From contig MU277684.1 of NCBI GenBank assembly GCA_022385805.1, positions 93,333 through 157,332 of the forward strand: 64,000 nt of DNA, read 5' to 3'. Of this stretch, positions 10,868 to 23,044 are shown in pieces; the first letter of the stretch is position 1; every line of letters starts with the position of its first letter. Below the pieces are notes generated by a model. That model was not told the origin of the DNA. It did not search any database and saw only the letters and a list, made by a program, of their open reading frames with translations. This DNA is from Pilatotrama ljubarskyi (taxonomy: Eukaryota > Basidiomycota > Agaricomycetes > Polyporales > Polyporaceae). A program made the translations under genes and the position numbers.

Positions 10868-12112
10868 GAAGATTACCACTGGGTCTAAGGGCGGCAGTGC
10901 ACGGACTCTCGTCTAGATCGTTTGCACATGTACTAGTATACACACTGCTTTGCTCTTTGATGCGCATATCGCGGTCACCGCACCAACACTAGCGCGAACA
11001 GCTCAGGACGAACGTGAGGGTGTTTCGGGGTACACAGCGACTTTGCTGCGTATTGGACCCCTGAGCGGCATGAGCTCGTTGAGTGCCCATAAGTCCAAAT
11101 ACGGTCAAACACCGTCGCTCGCAGCAAGCCGGGCTATGACTGTATCGGCATCATGTCTCGAATTGATCAACGGCCCACTTATCGATTAGGACATGTTCAT
11201 ATTGGCTGGGTATGGTATGGGTTTTCGTGGAAGAACATGTCACGATACACCGTCCGACGTTGAGCTGTGACAATGGCCGCTGATGTCTGCCATGAAGACC
11301 GGGGGCGGCGGGAACGGCGGTCCGGGACGGGAGGGCGCAGCGAAGAGAGGCTATAACGTGGTCCAAAGACGATTGCCCATTGGGAGGCTGACTATGTGCT
11401 TACGAGTCGCCCCAAATCTGGACCTTGGCCGATACACGCTGCAGCAACGGAATCGTACGAACCGCTATGTCAGCTGTCACTGCTCCCTGCACTGCCGTGG
11501 ACACGGTTATGCTTAACAACGAAACACATCTCCCATCTCGCAGGGATCTCGCTTGTCCTGTCCACGTATCTGATCTTGAGGAGGTGGCGGGGTGACGGCA
11601 CCGCCCGCCGTCAGCCTCAGAGCTTCTGCAGCATCCGACATACCCGGCACTCCCGCGCACCCAGTCCTGCGATCACGCAATCCCAATAGCCTGTGGGCAA
11701 ATACCGTCTCGGTGAGCTCCGAGGGTTTGGATATGTCTTCGAGACGTTGAACTTGGCGGGTAGACGTACCCAGCAACGACGTCCCGTGCAATCAAGGAAG
11801 GCAGCTCTCCGTGCAGGGCGCGCACTGTCCGACACGACGCAGCGATTGTGGATAGAAGATATGGCGCCAGCTATGGGAATGGAATGGACGGTATTCGGCT
11901 GCGCCGAAGACGCGCCATCCTGTAAGAGATCGGTGCGGCAATGCTACGACGGTAATACAGGCTCCTTGTCCGCGGTGTTTGCATTCTTCGCAATGTGTCA
12001 TTTCATCCAGACTTGCCACAGACTCACGTTTCACAAGGCCGGGATACATGATCCGTTCCGCTCTATGCATAGAAAATCTGGTGCTGTGGCTCGACACCAC
12101 ATAAGTAGCGGT
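10868..12112. other. Intergenic, no gene recognised
   Basis: 1.2 kb between the convergent 3' ends of the nucleoporin and the PLP enzyme. Short overlapping frames on both strands show no motifs or splice-supported continuation. Confidence 0.5.
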
Positions 12113-13328
12113 TTATTCTCGCCGTACCCATGGCAAAGGCTTCGACAGGTCAATGTTCCCGCCGCTGATGATGATTCCTACAGGGCCCTGGATGCATAGC
12201 TCCTGGAACTGCGGGCTCCTGGCGGCTGCAAAGGCGGTCGCGCCGCTCGGCTCGACGACGAGCTTCAGCCGCTCCCACATCAGGCGCATGGCCTCTATGA
12301 TGTCCTAGCAAAAATCAGCGGATCAGAGAGGCTCACAAAACTATTTAGCAGCATCAAAGACCCTGATACCTACCTCGTCCGTTACTGTGACGACTTTTTC
12401 GACCTTCTCCTGAATAATCGGGAAGTTGAGCGCCCCCACCGGCGTCCGCAGTCCGTCCGCGATCGTGTTCGCCTGGACGTCCTCGCGCCTCTTGCCCTCT
12501 TTCAAGCCTTGGGCACAGTCGTCCGCACCTGCCGGCTCGGCGCCAAAGACGCGCACGCCCGTACCCTCCGCAGCGAGGGCTGTCCCCGCCAGCAGGCCAC
12601 CGCCACCGACGGGCACGACCATGGCAGCGAGCGGCTCGGGCGCCTGGTCGAGCAGCTCCAGCAACGCGGTTCCCTGTCCGAGTATCGTGTTGACCGCATC
12701 GTACGGGGGAATGAACGTCGCGCCGGTCTGTGCCTGTACCGCGGCGAGAGCGGCTGCGCGTGCGGGCGCGTTGGGCTCGCAGAAGGTGATCGAGGCCCCG
12801 TACGAGCGCACCGCATCTATCTTGGGCCGGGCCGAGTTGTTTGGCTGGCGGAGCGGTGAGGAGGCGGTGAATCGGTTACCCGCGGGAGATGTGGGCGGCG
12901 GGTTGGACGTACCATGACTACATAGCACTTCACGCCTCGTTCTTTCGCTGCCAGAGCAAGGGCCCCGGCGTGGTTGCCTACCGGGTCGCGTCACATATAC
13001 TTCGTACTTCCGGATACAAGGTGACAATACCGCAACAGGAAAGACACGTACCAGAGCTATGAGTGCATACCCCTCGCGCGAGTTCTTCCGCAGACAGGCA
13101 TGACAGGCTGTAACTGGCGCCTCGGAACTTGAAGGCGCCGCCCTTCTGCAAATTTTCCGCTTTGAAGTAGAGCTTGTTTTTACCAGGCAGGGACGCTGAT
13201 AAAGACGAGGACGTGAAGATCGGTGTCCGGTGGATCTGGTGCAAGATCGCCTCATGCGCCGCCAGTATGGAGGGGCGGGCAAGTGGAAGAGGCGACACGG
13301 CGTTGCGATCCTCCTGCTTGACTACCAT
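12113..13328 (-). CDS. Serine racemase / threonine dehydratase-like PLP enzyme
   Basis: Fold-type II pyridoxal-phosphate enzyme acting on Ser/Thr (racemisation or dehydration). Exons 13328-13052, 12977-12913, 12844-12374 and 12304-12113 give 334 residues, the usual size of serine racemases. GGAFKFRGA contains the Schiff-base Lys (Lys67). HSSGNHAGALALAAKE is split by the first intron, and VMPNNSARPKIDAVRSYGA by the second. The tetraglycine phosphate-binding loop is PVGGGGLLAG. The C-terminal exon gives LKLVVEPSGATAFAAA and IISGGNIDLSKPLPW. There is no C-terminal ACT regulatory domain, so this is not a long biosynthetic threonine deaminase. An intron-like sequence (13407-13331) directly precedes the ATG and may be a 5' UTR intron. 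Racemase and dehydratase activity cannot be separated from sequence alone. Confidence 0.9.
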
Positions 13329-13696
13329 CCTGCAGATTAGTTCCTCTGAAAGTCGTAAGACGACTCGAGTGATGAGACTTGCAAGTCCTTGGACCGAGCT
13401 TACCTGGATGTATGCTCCGATTTGAGGATACCTTCGACTTTCGAGAATCGCGTGCGACTGTGCCTAGCTTCCGAGTGACCGTGGGCCCGTGCCGTCGAAT
13501 CTCGGATATCGACGCCAACCTCGCTGCGCCTTCAATCGTCCCTTACTGTACTGTATGGCGGAGGCACTCTGTTGCATGCCACTCTGGTATGAACGACGGT
13601 AGTAGTGCTGGCATACATTCCGATCTGGCAAAATGTCGCAGGCTATCGGATCCGCGCCGGCTAGTCTCCCCGCCTCTTGCGGAGGAGAAAAAGAGT

Positions 13697-13790
13697 TCCC
13701 ACTAGCCGACTCGAACGACTGACCTCGTCATGACTTGCCAAGCAGGCCCTTAGTACTAGTGACGCGCTCTACCAACTGAGCTAAGCGGGA
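13697..13790 (-). tRNA. tRNA-Thr (anticodon AGT) with a 22-nt intron
   Basis: Read on the minus strand the cloverleaf is complete. Acceptor arms TCCCGCT/AGTGGGA pair with one G-T; the D arm is GCTC..GAGC; the anticodon stem is CGTCA/TGACG with loop CTAGTAA; the T arm is AGTCG TTCGAGT CGGCT. The intron occupies 13732-13753, directly after the base 3' of the anticodon (13755-13757), the canonical position for nuclear tRNA introns. Mature length is 72 nt before CCA addition. Confidence 0.95.
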
Positions 13791-16240
13791 GACGCCCTTT
13801 TGCGTTGCAGCACGGTTATCAGGTTTTGGAGCTCAGCAGTGAATCTTGTCGCCCGTGCCGAGACATCGTCGACTCGTTCTGCTTCACCATCATCGCCAAC
13901 TTGTGGTTGTTAGCGTCCCCTCCTCTGCTTTCCTTCGATTCTCTTCTTGGTCCGCCATACATCGTGGCTGATTCTGGTGCAATACGAGATCCGAAGGCCC
14001 AGAGACTCCGGGTGCTGTGTGCGGTCCGCCGCTTGGTAACACCCGTGGAGCAATGGTCCTAGCAGGTCCTGCCTACTCTAGATGAGCTGCATTGCTAATC
14101 TGCGTACTACGCGTCTGGCGATACATCTGAGGTAAAGACACTGCATCCCCCTTCCCGCGATTGCCGGGACCCAATCTGGGCGTGTTTCGCCTCGATCATG
14201 GAGGCACGCATTCCTGTGTCTATCTGTGATTTCCTTCGCTTCCTGTACGTTGTCCCTCTTCTCCGGCATGTCCCGCCTCGGACGTCCGGATGGCAACTTG
14301 TACGAATCGATACAGGTTGCGGAGGTACGTGCGATGATGCACGAAGAGCAACACCGGGATGCGGTTGTGGTAAGTCCCTGTCTCGTTCGCGGCCATACCT
14401 CGTTTCGGTGCTCGACCTGCTTTTCGCGTGATGAGCGATGCAGGAGAGGTGATGCACAGTTGAATCTGCCGTGTGCATCACCACAGCCAGCGCAGTCACG
14501 ACGTCAGCCATTCTGAGAAGCAAGGACACCGAAAGCTCGGCGGAGACACGGGTCGCTTTGCACAAGCTTGCCATATAGACGACGAAAGGAAGCAACGTCC
14601 TAGAGTGACATGCTAGTCGGAAGGATGCCGACCACAAGGTGTCAATAGGCAGGATAACTACCTCATTCACTTACATGAGCAGAGTTGCCGATAGACTGGT
14701 ATGTCAGAGTGGCATCACGTCCTGACCGCTGTGCATTCGCAGCGGCAAATGCGACCGTGAAAGAACCAACACGCCGAGCTACGCTGACTGTCAAACCAGT
14801 CATGCTACCTTCTTCGGTGAGTTGCGAATACGAGCACTGTTCGTGATAGAACCAAGAATTGACCCGCTATCAGGTCAACGTCATCCCGCAACGTGTGCGG
14901 CGAACAGTTGTCGTCGTGTCCAGCATACACGCTGCAGGATTCACGGGTATGCGCCGAACGCGCCCATGACAGACGTTCGTTCGGCCACTTAACCCGATCC
15001 GCGGCAGGTTGCATTCTTGCGTGCGGGCACTGGCAGCCGTTGTCGGCCACTTGATCCCTATGGCGGCCGGTCAATTCTGCTGTGGCGGAGGCGTCCGCCA
15101 GTGCGCGTATGGCAAACTGTCAACCGCATGAGAATCGGCCGCATAAGATGACAATACGACGGTCCTCAATGGATTGTCACTATAGCCGTGCGTATGTGAC
15201 AGTCTTTCCGCGTAGCTCGCGTTGGTCGGGCTCGGCCCGGTTGAACGCCTACAGGGCATATGCCCCCTTACAGCACGACCGCGCACAGTTGGCCGCAGCT
15301 GCTTGGGCCTTCTGTTCACAGTTGGCAGCTGTGGTCGCCATCTTCCCGGGCTTTCAGGTCGCAACACCGCAAAGTATGAAAAACGATTACATCAGCTTCC
15401 CGGAGAAGCCTGGTCAATGCATCGCCTTGCTGTCGGACCGGGCCGTGACTGGGCCTTGCACCACCCTCCTCTCCGTATTGATGGGAATACGTTGGCGGAG
15501 ATTCGAGCGGCGCACTAGGCTACGCGAGCTCTAGGCCGACGAGAGTCAGACACTGCTTCGGACTCGAGAACGGAAGACGGCTGCAATGACTCAAATTCAA
15601 GGCTCGTGTGTCATGCTCGTCCAAATACAGCGCACGCATCTCTGGGGCGGCGTCAAACGTCGATGGGAACTGTAGGGCCACCGTGCATCTCTTGCTCGCT
15701 GATGTGCGCAATCTGCTGCGATGCTGACGCAGAGCTCTCCCGCTGTCTGCTCTCCAGCAGCGCGTGAGCCCGGACGCGGCGAGGACGGAGCGTCTGCATA
15801 CCATCGGTGTGCCTTCGCCTCTGCGAGATCTGGGCAGAGCACTGCCAGGCTGAGTCATCGGAGCGCCAATCTGGCGCGAGGTACGTTTCGGGAACAAGGG
15901 TGTAACAGAGCTCGCGGGATCGCTCCCTCAGGCAGGAGGCCCGCGTGGCGATCAGGAGGGCTGTCCCGGCGTCGTATTCGCCACACTCCTCGTAAGTGTT
16001 TTGTAAACTCGACTCAACCAGACATGTACAGACAGCGGCCGGGACGCAGCGTCTGCGAGATCCGAAGCAGTGCGTCGCACCCCGCTCCCGCTCGCTATAA
16101 AGCCCGTACCCCTGCAGCCTGCAGGGTTGTCACAATCCCACCGTCGACCTCCCCGGCGACTTCTCAGCGCACACATACCCGTACATACCCTTCTCTGTCA
16201 CCCCCCGCTTCTTCTCCCGGCACCGTCTGATACTGCCACA
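13791..16240. other. 2.4-kb gene-poor stretch
   Basis: Between the tRNA and the short-chain dehydrogenase. The longest open frame (187 codons, minus, 14107-14670) has no start context, splice neighbours or motifs that I recognise. Nothing else can be supported. Confidence 0.5.
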
Positions 16241-17396
16241 ATGGGCGCCCTCCACCAAAAGATCTGGCTCATAACGGGTGCGCCAATCTCGCGTCTGCCG
16301 CCGTCTGCACTATCGAAGCTCACCATCGCGTTCTGCGTACAGGCACCTCCTCCGGCTTCGGCAAGCGTCTTGTCCTCTCCGTCCTCGCCCGGGGCGACTG
16401 CGTCATCGCGACCGCCCGGAACCTCGAGAAGCTCAGAGCCACGTTCCCCGCCGCCGAGCGCAGCCGACTGCACCTCATGCAGCTCGACGTCTCCGACAGC
16501 GCCGAGCTCGTCCAGCAACGCGTCAAGGACGCGCTCTCCGTCTGGGGGCGCATCGACGTCGTCGTTAACAACGCAGGATACGGCGTCAAGGCCGTGCTCG
16601 AGGAGGGAGGGTGAGTTCCGGTGCCTCGCTGCGCACGCCAGAAACGGAGATGCTGACGGGCCCGCGTTCGTCGATCAGGTCGCTCGCCGCTCTTACCCAG
16701 TTCCAGACGAACGTCTTCGGCGTGCTCAACGTCACAAACGCCGTCCTGCCACACATGCGCGAGCGCCGCTCAGGCACCGTCGTCATCATCGGGAGCAGGT
16801 CCGCATGGCGGCCTGAAGTCTCGGTACGTCCCTCGTCCTCCCACCGCTGCCGTCGTCCGCCCGGCCGCTGACCGCCCCGTCTCCTCGCAGCCCGCGGGCT
16901 TCTACGCCGCCTCCAAGGCCGCAGTACATGGTGAGCGCCCCACCCTCTTCATATCCGCTCCGCTCCGATCGCACATTATGCTCACCTTTCCCCCCTCTCC
17001 CCTGCAGCGATCGGCGAGACGTACGCGAGCGAGCTGAAGCCGTTCGGCATCCGCGTGCTCATCGTCGCCCCGGGCGCGTTCCGCACAGAAGGCGTGCACG
17101 CGTACCCGGCGACGATCCACAACCACGTCCCCGCGTACGACGCGCCGCGGGACGCGGGCATGGCGCGCTTCGCGGCGCTCGCGGGGCACGAGAAGGGCGA
17201 CCCCGCGAAGGCGATGGAGCTCCTCGTCGACGTCGTCAAGGGCGAGGGCCGCGCGGCCGGGCGCGAGTGGCCGCTGTGGCTCGTGCTCGGGCGCGATGCG
17301 TACGTGGACGTGCGCGCGAAGTGCAACAAGCTCTTGAAGACGATGGACGCGTGGGTGGACGTCGCGACCGACCTCGAGTTCGACAACGACTCGTGA
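16241..17396 (+). CDS. Short-chain dehydrogenase/reductase (classical SDR)
   Basis: NAD(P)-dependent oxidoreductase of unknown substrate. Exons 16241-16277, 16343-16610, 16679-16823, 16891-16930 and 17008-17396 give 292 residues. The first intron splits the dinucleotide-binding motif, which becomes ITGTSSGFGKRL after splicing (TGxxxGxG). It is followed by the cofactor-specificity region VIATARNLEKL, where the Arg suggests NADP(H). The LDVSD and NNAG motifs, a Ser in IIGSRSAW and the catalytic YAASK pair are all present. The post-catalytic segment is IRVLIVAPGAFRTEG. The architecture matches fungal reductases often annotated as NAD(P)-binding or oxidoreductase proteins; no neighbour suggests a pathway. 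Confidence 0.92.
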
Positions 17397-17984
17397 GCGG
17401 CGCCGCAGTTGTATTGTGACGCGGATATGGACACAGACTCGGACAGTATTTATCGCTAAATATGCTCGCTACACCATCCCCTCCTCCTCCCTGCATCTCC
17501 CATCCTAACTCTATCGTATCTCCTACCCCATTGTAGTCATCAACTGTATGCTGCTGCAACTGACACTCGCATCGGACACCGGCATTCCAGAATACTCTAC
17601 TTCCTAGTCCTAGTCGACATACCCTTCACTCCTGTATTCCCACTCACATGTATCAGCCTACCGCCCTCAACACTGTCTTAGGCTACTCTCTCTTATAGTC
17701 TATTCCCCTCTTCTTGCTGCTTGGCTACCATATAACCAGTTGTTCCCTCACATCCTTTGAGATATGCAAACCATATGTATTGAACTCGTCTCGGGATATG
17801 CCCTACAGCTATGATACGACAGGAAACACGATAAATATATGCCTCAAGTCATCATGAGAGGTCGTGCTCGTCGTCAGACATCATCAAGAACGTCAAGAAA
17901 GGAGGAGGAACCGTGACCGTCGTGCGCGGCATGAATCTGAAAAGAGGATCGAGGGACAAGGATGTTTCGCCCGTCGTCCCATTC
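17397..17984. other. Convergent intergenic region
   Basis: 0.6 kb of pyrimidine-rich sequence between the SDR (plus) and the PX-GH18 gene (minus). It probably holds both 3' UTRs; no gene is seen. Confidence 0.6.
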
Positions 17985-20401
17985 TCACTTGCCCAAATTC
18001 GAGCGGATGACGTTCGTGAGCGTGTATCCATCGTCCTGCATGCAACAGTCAGCACCCGACCGACGCAGACGGGTAAACGCGTAACGCACCTGGTCGAGGG
18101 ACCACGTGAAGCAGCCCGCCATACCGTTCTGCTTCGCGAACAGCGCCTTGTCGCCGAGCGAGTACGTGTCGTCGTACGTGACGACCGTCTTGCGCGACGT
18201 GTTGAACAGGAACGGCGTGTCGCTGCAGTCGTCCCATCCTGCCCGCAGCCACCTCTATCAGACCGAACGAGGAGTATGGGCGCAGAAAGGACGCACCTTC
18301 GGTGTACCCGTTGGCAGCGACGTACACGCTGCCAGACTTCTTGAGCGCGCCGAGCGCGACGAGCTGGTTGAACGGAATTTGCTGCCCGTAGTAGCTGCTG
18401 AGATCGCCCGCCGCCGCCTCCGCATGCACCCCGTTCTCCTCCTTCCCAGCCTTCCCCTTCGGCCTCACGCGCTCGTGATTTCCCGCAAGTGCCAACTTGT
18501 TAGGCTCGTCCTCGTCCTCAGAACCTGCGATTTCCTCCACGACCTGCGGCAACGGGCACTTCAAGCCCCTCACGGGCAAGCCCAACACCTTCTCCTTATA
18601 CTCCTGCACCTTGAACCCCGCGGGCGGGCGCGCGATGTGCTGCAGCGTCGTTTTCGTGCTCTGCGAGACGTACCCGTACAGCGGGAGGCCGAGCACGAGC
18701 TTCGACGCGGGGAAGCCCGCGGCGGTCCACTGCGCGAGCGCAGCCTGCGCCGAGTACTGCGGGAGAACCGAATTGCCGCAGAGGTTGCCGAGGGGCGCGT
18801 TGGGACCTGGGTTCGAGCCGGCGCCGAAGACGTCGTAGTTCCTGTAGGGTGGACAGCGCGTCAGATGGGAAAGTTATGCGGCGCATGGGTCAAGGGTAGG
18901 GCGATAGGACGGGACAAGGGGGGGAGGGAAGACGTTAACTGACATGATGTTCGCGTAAGTCATCTGCGCTGCATATGCAGAGACGTCGGTGAGCGGACTG
19001 CCGTTGGAGCCGACCCACGGCAGCTGCGTGACGGCGGCCGAGATGATTTTAGAGGAGCCCAGCGCGGTGCGCAGGGACTTGAAGAACGACAGCAGGTTCG
19101 CCGAGTCGGACGACGAGTGCGGGTTCCCCGCGCCTGATTCGCCCGGGTATTCCTGGAGCGGGTGTTAGGACGCTGGCATTGTAATGACTCCACGTGCTTA
19201 CCCAGTCGATGTCAATACCTAGAGTGATGGGCGTTAGTGATGTTCAGTCTAGGAAGGTAGTGAACTGACCGTCGAGGTTGTATGTGTTGACTGCGCTGAC
19301 GCATGCATTGACGAAAGTGGTACGATTTGCAGAGCTGCTCATGGTCTGCGAAAACCAGTAGCTCCCACCCCACCCACCTGTAGCGTGTCGTTCAGCACCT
19401 CTACAAGAAGCCGCGGCGGAAGGGGCGCGACAAGCTCAAGCGAGACGCACCGATGGAGAGGACGACCTTCGTACCATGGCCGCTGTTGTGCGCGCTACTG
19501 ACGAGCGTCTTGAGCGTCGACGTCGATCCCGAATCGAAACTGATCGTCGAGGACGAGTTCGGAGTCGCGAACGCTGCACGAAACAGACCAATGAAACGCG
19601 TCAGATCATCGGTCAATTTCTGCAACACTGCGTGTATGCGCTATGCGCTATACGCGGCCCCGATTCCGACAGCTCTAACAGTCATTTCCCGCCGCCACTG
19701 CACCGCACGGGCGTACAGGCTGTGCCGCGAGCGGACTCGGAGACGGAGCGGAGAAAGCTATAGCTAGCGGAGATAACGAGGCCCAATCCAGAACGGAGCG
19801 CTCACCGAACAAAATGATGTCGAACTTCGAGAAGTCAAGCGTGTTCGGCGGGATCTGGTCGGAGGACCAGTCCGGGTAGTACGCGGCGTAGATCGGCGTG
19901 GTCGCCTGCGCTGAGAGTTGGTTCTGCGCCTCCAAGGCGGCCTTGCGCGTCAGTGTGGACGGGAGCGCGTCTTCAGGGTTGAAGCGCGCGTCGCGCGGGG
20001 CGCCAGAGCTCGCGGGAGCGAGGAAGTCAAGGAGGGCCTTGTGTGCGCGAAACTGGGGCGACTGGAGGAGGCCGGTGAGGTAGGCGGAGAGACCGGCCTT
20101 GCGCTCGGCGATGAGTGTGTCGTCGAGCCAGGCGGAGGGGACGAAGGTCGTCGCGAGAATGCGCTTAGGCGGGAGAGAGCCCGGGTCGTTGAGCGTGTCG
20201 TGCAGCGCGACGAACTAGGGGAACAAGATGCATCAGTCTCCGCTCGTCGCGCGGGGGAGGATCGCCTACGTCGGAGTACCGCTTGGAGATGGTGTAGTTC
20301 TTTCCATCTGCGGTCTTGACCTCTATGTTGTAAAGAATATGCGGCCTGGGGACGGACGCGGTCGTATGGCTAACGACGGAGGCTGCGCTGATGGCGGACA
20401 T
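17985..20401 (-). CDS. PX domain fused to a GH18 chitinase-like domain
   Basis: Nine exons on the minus strand: 20401-20270, 20214-19806, 19573-19451, 19377-19270, 19218-19202, 19152-18944, 18841-18297, 18238-18090 and 18035-17985; 580 residues. Residues 20-125 form a PX (phosphoinositide-binding) domain: YNIEVKTADGKNYTISKRYS with Arg41, the intron, FVALHDTL, a LPPKR loop, then ERKAGLSAYLTGLLQSP and LLDFLAP. Without a stop or splice site the same exon continues into GH18: IYAAYYPDWSSDQIPPNTLD (152 onward), SFDSGSTSTLKTLV, VVLSIGGWGGSYWFS and the catalytic DGIDIDWE (257-264; proton donor Glu264). A charged low-complexity insert (about 385-440) precedes NGYTEGGWDDC and FTWSLDQ. There is no signal peptide, so the protein should be cytosolic and directed to phosphoinositide membranes rather than secreted. 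Catalytic competence is inferred from the intact motif. Confidence 0.88.
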
Positions 20402-21836
20402 GGTGGATGTATGCACTCAGCGGGGGAGCGACGGGGCACGACGGTGGAGAATGACTGCGCATGACAGGTATGTTCTTATATGTCGCGGCTGGGGCCATGA
20501 CACGGCTGGGAAAGGCAAGACTGTTCAGCGACCGGAAGGGGAAGAGAGCACGCCTGAGATGCAGCGGACCACATGGACGCCGTCACAGCGACCGCCGACT
20601 GCAGCCCCGCTCCGGTCCAGCACTCTCCTCCCACCGTACGCCCCCTGCAGGGCACCAGGGGAATTTCCGAGGATGATATCACGGCTGCCCGCGCTGCTCC
20701 TGCTTCTCGCCAGGGACACGTGCCGCTACCAGGTCCCGCGCGAACCGCGCCCCTGCGACTCCGAGCTCTGCAGAACACAGTGAGTTTCCCGATAGCAGCA
20801 GTTTGCATTCTCCGACGATAACAACGGGTGGTCGTCTGCATCTGATCAGTACATGCAACGAGCCATACACGCGAGGCTGCGATTGAGACAACAACACTGC
20901 GCACGGAGGTCATCCGTCAGAGTAGCTCGGGGTGCGTCATAGCGATACTCCGAGCCTCTCATGCGCAGCATGCAGTCGTCATGGTCACACTACCCACCAA
21001 GAAACAAACCCTGCGAGTCGGCGAGAACTCTGACCCGCGGGTCCAGTATAGAACGCATCGTGTTCGGTCGCCTCCACGCACCCAGCGTCCCTGCCCCGCC
21101 CGCATGACCCCAGCACCGCGACGATAGCAGCCGCTTTCGGACGCAGTGTTGGGCGCGAGCTCGCGAGAAGCTCCGCACCTGTTCCTCTAACCGTGTTTGC
21201 TTCCGGACGTGATGGGCAGCGCGCCTGCATGCTATCGGTGGAATTCGAGACTAGCTGGGCATATCTTTCGTCGAGCAGCAGGAAGAGAGAGGACGTCAGA
21301 GATAGGAGGACGGGCCCAGCCCGGCGATACAGAAGTCCCTTGTGCCCCTGGAGGCATGCGGTCGCATGAGATGCCTGCGTCCCTCGATGAGACGAGGAGC
21401 AGATGGAGATTCGAAGAAGACGTAGGCGTGAATGCTCGATCCGAGGACCACCACTCGATCACTTTGCTCGATCAACCGATCGCGGCCAGACGCGGGCACG
21501 TCACACAACGCATGATCTGTGACAGACGTGTCCGCGGCTCTCGTCGTCGTGCGAGGGACTCGAATCGTGCGCGCGATATCCTCTCAGGATCCTACCACCT
21601 CGCGCCGCCGCGGACGTCACGTCCAGGCATACGCGCAACAAACCGCTGATACCAGGCCTTTCTGGATCCGGCGGACTAGGGTTTGGTAAGAAAGCGCGGT
21701 GGTGGACGTTCTTACAATATTTGCAGTTTCATCTCCCTCTTTGACCTCGACTCTTCTCAGCCATCTTGCACCGCAGGACGTGTCTATGTAACACTGTTTC
21801 CGCACGTTCACTCTGATCGCTGACCAGGGAGCCATC
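20402..21836. other. Intergenic, no gene recognised
   Basis: 1.4 kb upstream of the PX-GH18 gene. It must contain that gene's promoter; the overlapping short frames on both strands have no recognisable motif. Confidence 0.5.
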
Positions 21837-22069
21837 ATGGGCGGCGGGCAATTCTGGGTAACTGTTTGTAAGTCCTCACAATCTCGTTCACTCCAACGAG
21901 ACTCACCCACCGTCCTCGGCGCAGGTTGAACATCGATAGAAAGGAGAGGCTGGAAGGCCTCGGCGGGACGTACTACGAGATCTTCGACAGCTACGGGCCA
22001 TGGTGGTACCCCGGGGGCGTCGGCGCGCTGACGGGCAGCCTGCGCATCCCTGACAGCACAGAACCGTGA
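21837..22069 (+). pseudogene. Relic of the N-terminus of an F-box-like protein
   Basis: A short ATG exon (GGGQFWVTV), an intron with normal borders (5' site near 21872) and a second exon reading NIDRKERLEGLGGTYYEIFD then GPWWYPGGVGALTGSLRIPD match the layout of the start of the F-box-like gene at 29.2 kb (DWFL, intron, YNIDKKEKADS). Splicing the most obvious sites puts the exons out of frame, and no F-box body follows. I read it as a fragment of that lineage-specific family. Confidence 0.35.
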
Positions 22070-22162
22070 ATTCTCGTGCCTTCCACTTCTAGACGCCATT
22101 CACTAACGACCTCCCCCATGGCGACAGGAAAATCGATGAAGTTCGGGCTCCTGTGTCAAATG

Positions 22163-22480
22163 TTAACATTCGGAAAAGTCGAGAATGACAACGTCCGACG
22201 CAGCCTCTGGTGCAGGAGGAGCGCTCCGCACAGGGACATTGGACTGGATCTTCGACTTCCCAGGACGAATGAGAACCCGTGTAAGCCCATCCCTGAGGAT
22301 GAACTTCTCGTGGCCGGGGAGGATGTCCTCCTGCCTGATACTATGCGTATGCTCGATCGACCGTATCCTCTGCGACATCGACATGCTGAGCCACGGCGTC
22401 TTGGTTTCAGGTACTCCCCAGAGCACGTATTCGAAGGGAGAGTTGACCGGCTCCCCGGACGCGCTGTGCACGAAGTCCAT
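22163..22480 (-). CDS. Hypothetical open frame, weakly supported
   Basis: 105 codons from ATG 22480 (MDFVHSASGEPVNSPFEYVL...), open upstream to 22561. The composition is balanced and protein-like (HSIRQEDILPGHEKFILRDG), unlike most shadow frames here, but I do not recognise it. It could be an exon of an older gene in this decayed region. Confidence 0.25.
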   Translation of the reverse strand: MDFVHSASGEPVNSPFEYVLWGVPETKTPWLSMSMSQRIRSIEHTHSIRQEDILPGHEKFILRDGLTRVLIRPGKSKIQSNVPVRSAPPAPEAASDVVILDFSEC

Positions 22481-22647
22481 GCAGTAGTTTTGCGGCGGAG
22501 ATGGACCCGGGGAAGAGTCCGATCGAACAAGGCGTGTCCGGGATGGGACGGATGCGGACAAAATTGTTGGTCTCAGGCTTGGGCGAAGGCTTGAGCTAGT
22601 ACGGAGTTCGATTGTCAGGGAAGTGGCGATTTGGCCGGCTACTTATC

Positions 22648-23044
22648 TCACGACAGAGCACGCACCCTGGTAGGCTCAACGTATATCTCCGGTGCCTTGT
22701 TCGCCAGCCTCTCCAGGGTTTCTAGCCAGCTGTGTATGAGGTTGCGCAGGTACTCCTTGTCCAACTCGGCTTACATCTCTGCAGTTCCCTTAAGCGAGCG
22801 GCCTGCCATTAAGACAAGTTCCTAGTCACTCCGGGGCTCTATACCTAGATATCGTGCCTTGACCAATTGCGTGCACATATCTCGGCACAGGACTGCTCCT
22901 GCGGTCGACGTTGGCAATATCGTAGGTGAACTTGAGTGACAGGCTAACGCGGCGGCAGAGCAACATACCTGTCGACTCGGAGTGGCCTGAGCCGGCATCT
23001 CTTTCTCTAATACGTGCAATTTCTCCCACAGCCTCTTCCACCAC
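22648..23044 (-). pseudogene. Unidentified decayed gene
   Basis: On the minus strand a protein-like reading can be followed: VEEAVGEIARIRERDAG, SLSLKFTYDIANVDRRSSPV, then a frame change near 22885 into CTQLVKARYLGIEPRSD, an in-frame TAG, ELVLMAGRSLKGTAEM, an in-frame TAA, and AELDKEYLRNLIHSWLETLE through APEIYVEPTRVRALS before the final TGA. The coherent amphipathic helices on both sides of the stops suggest a once-functional protein. I cannot name the family. Confidence 0.5.

Noticed and set aside
14107..14670. 187-codon minus-strand frame in the gene-poor stretch
   Set aside because: No recognisable domain, biased composition and no splice-supported extension.
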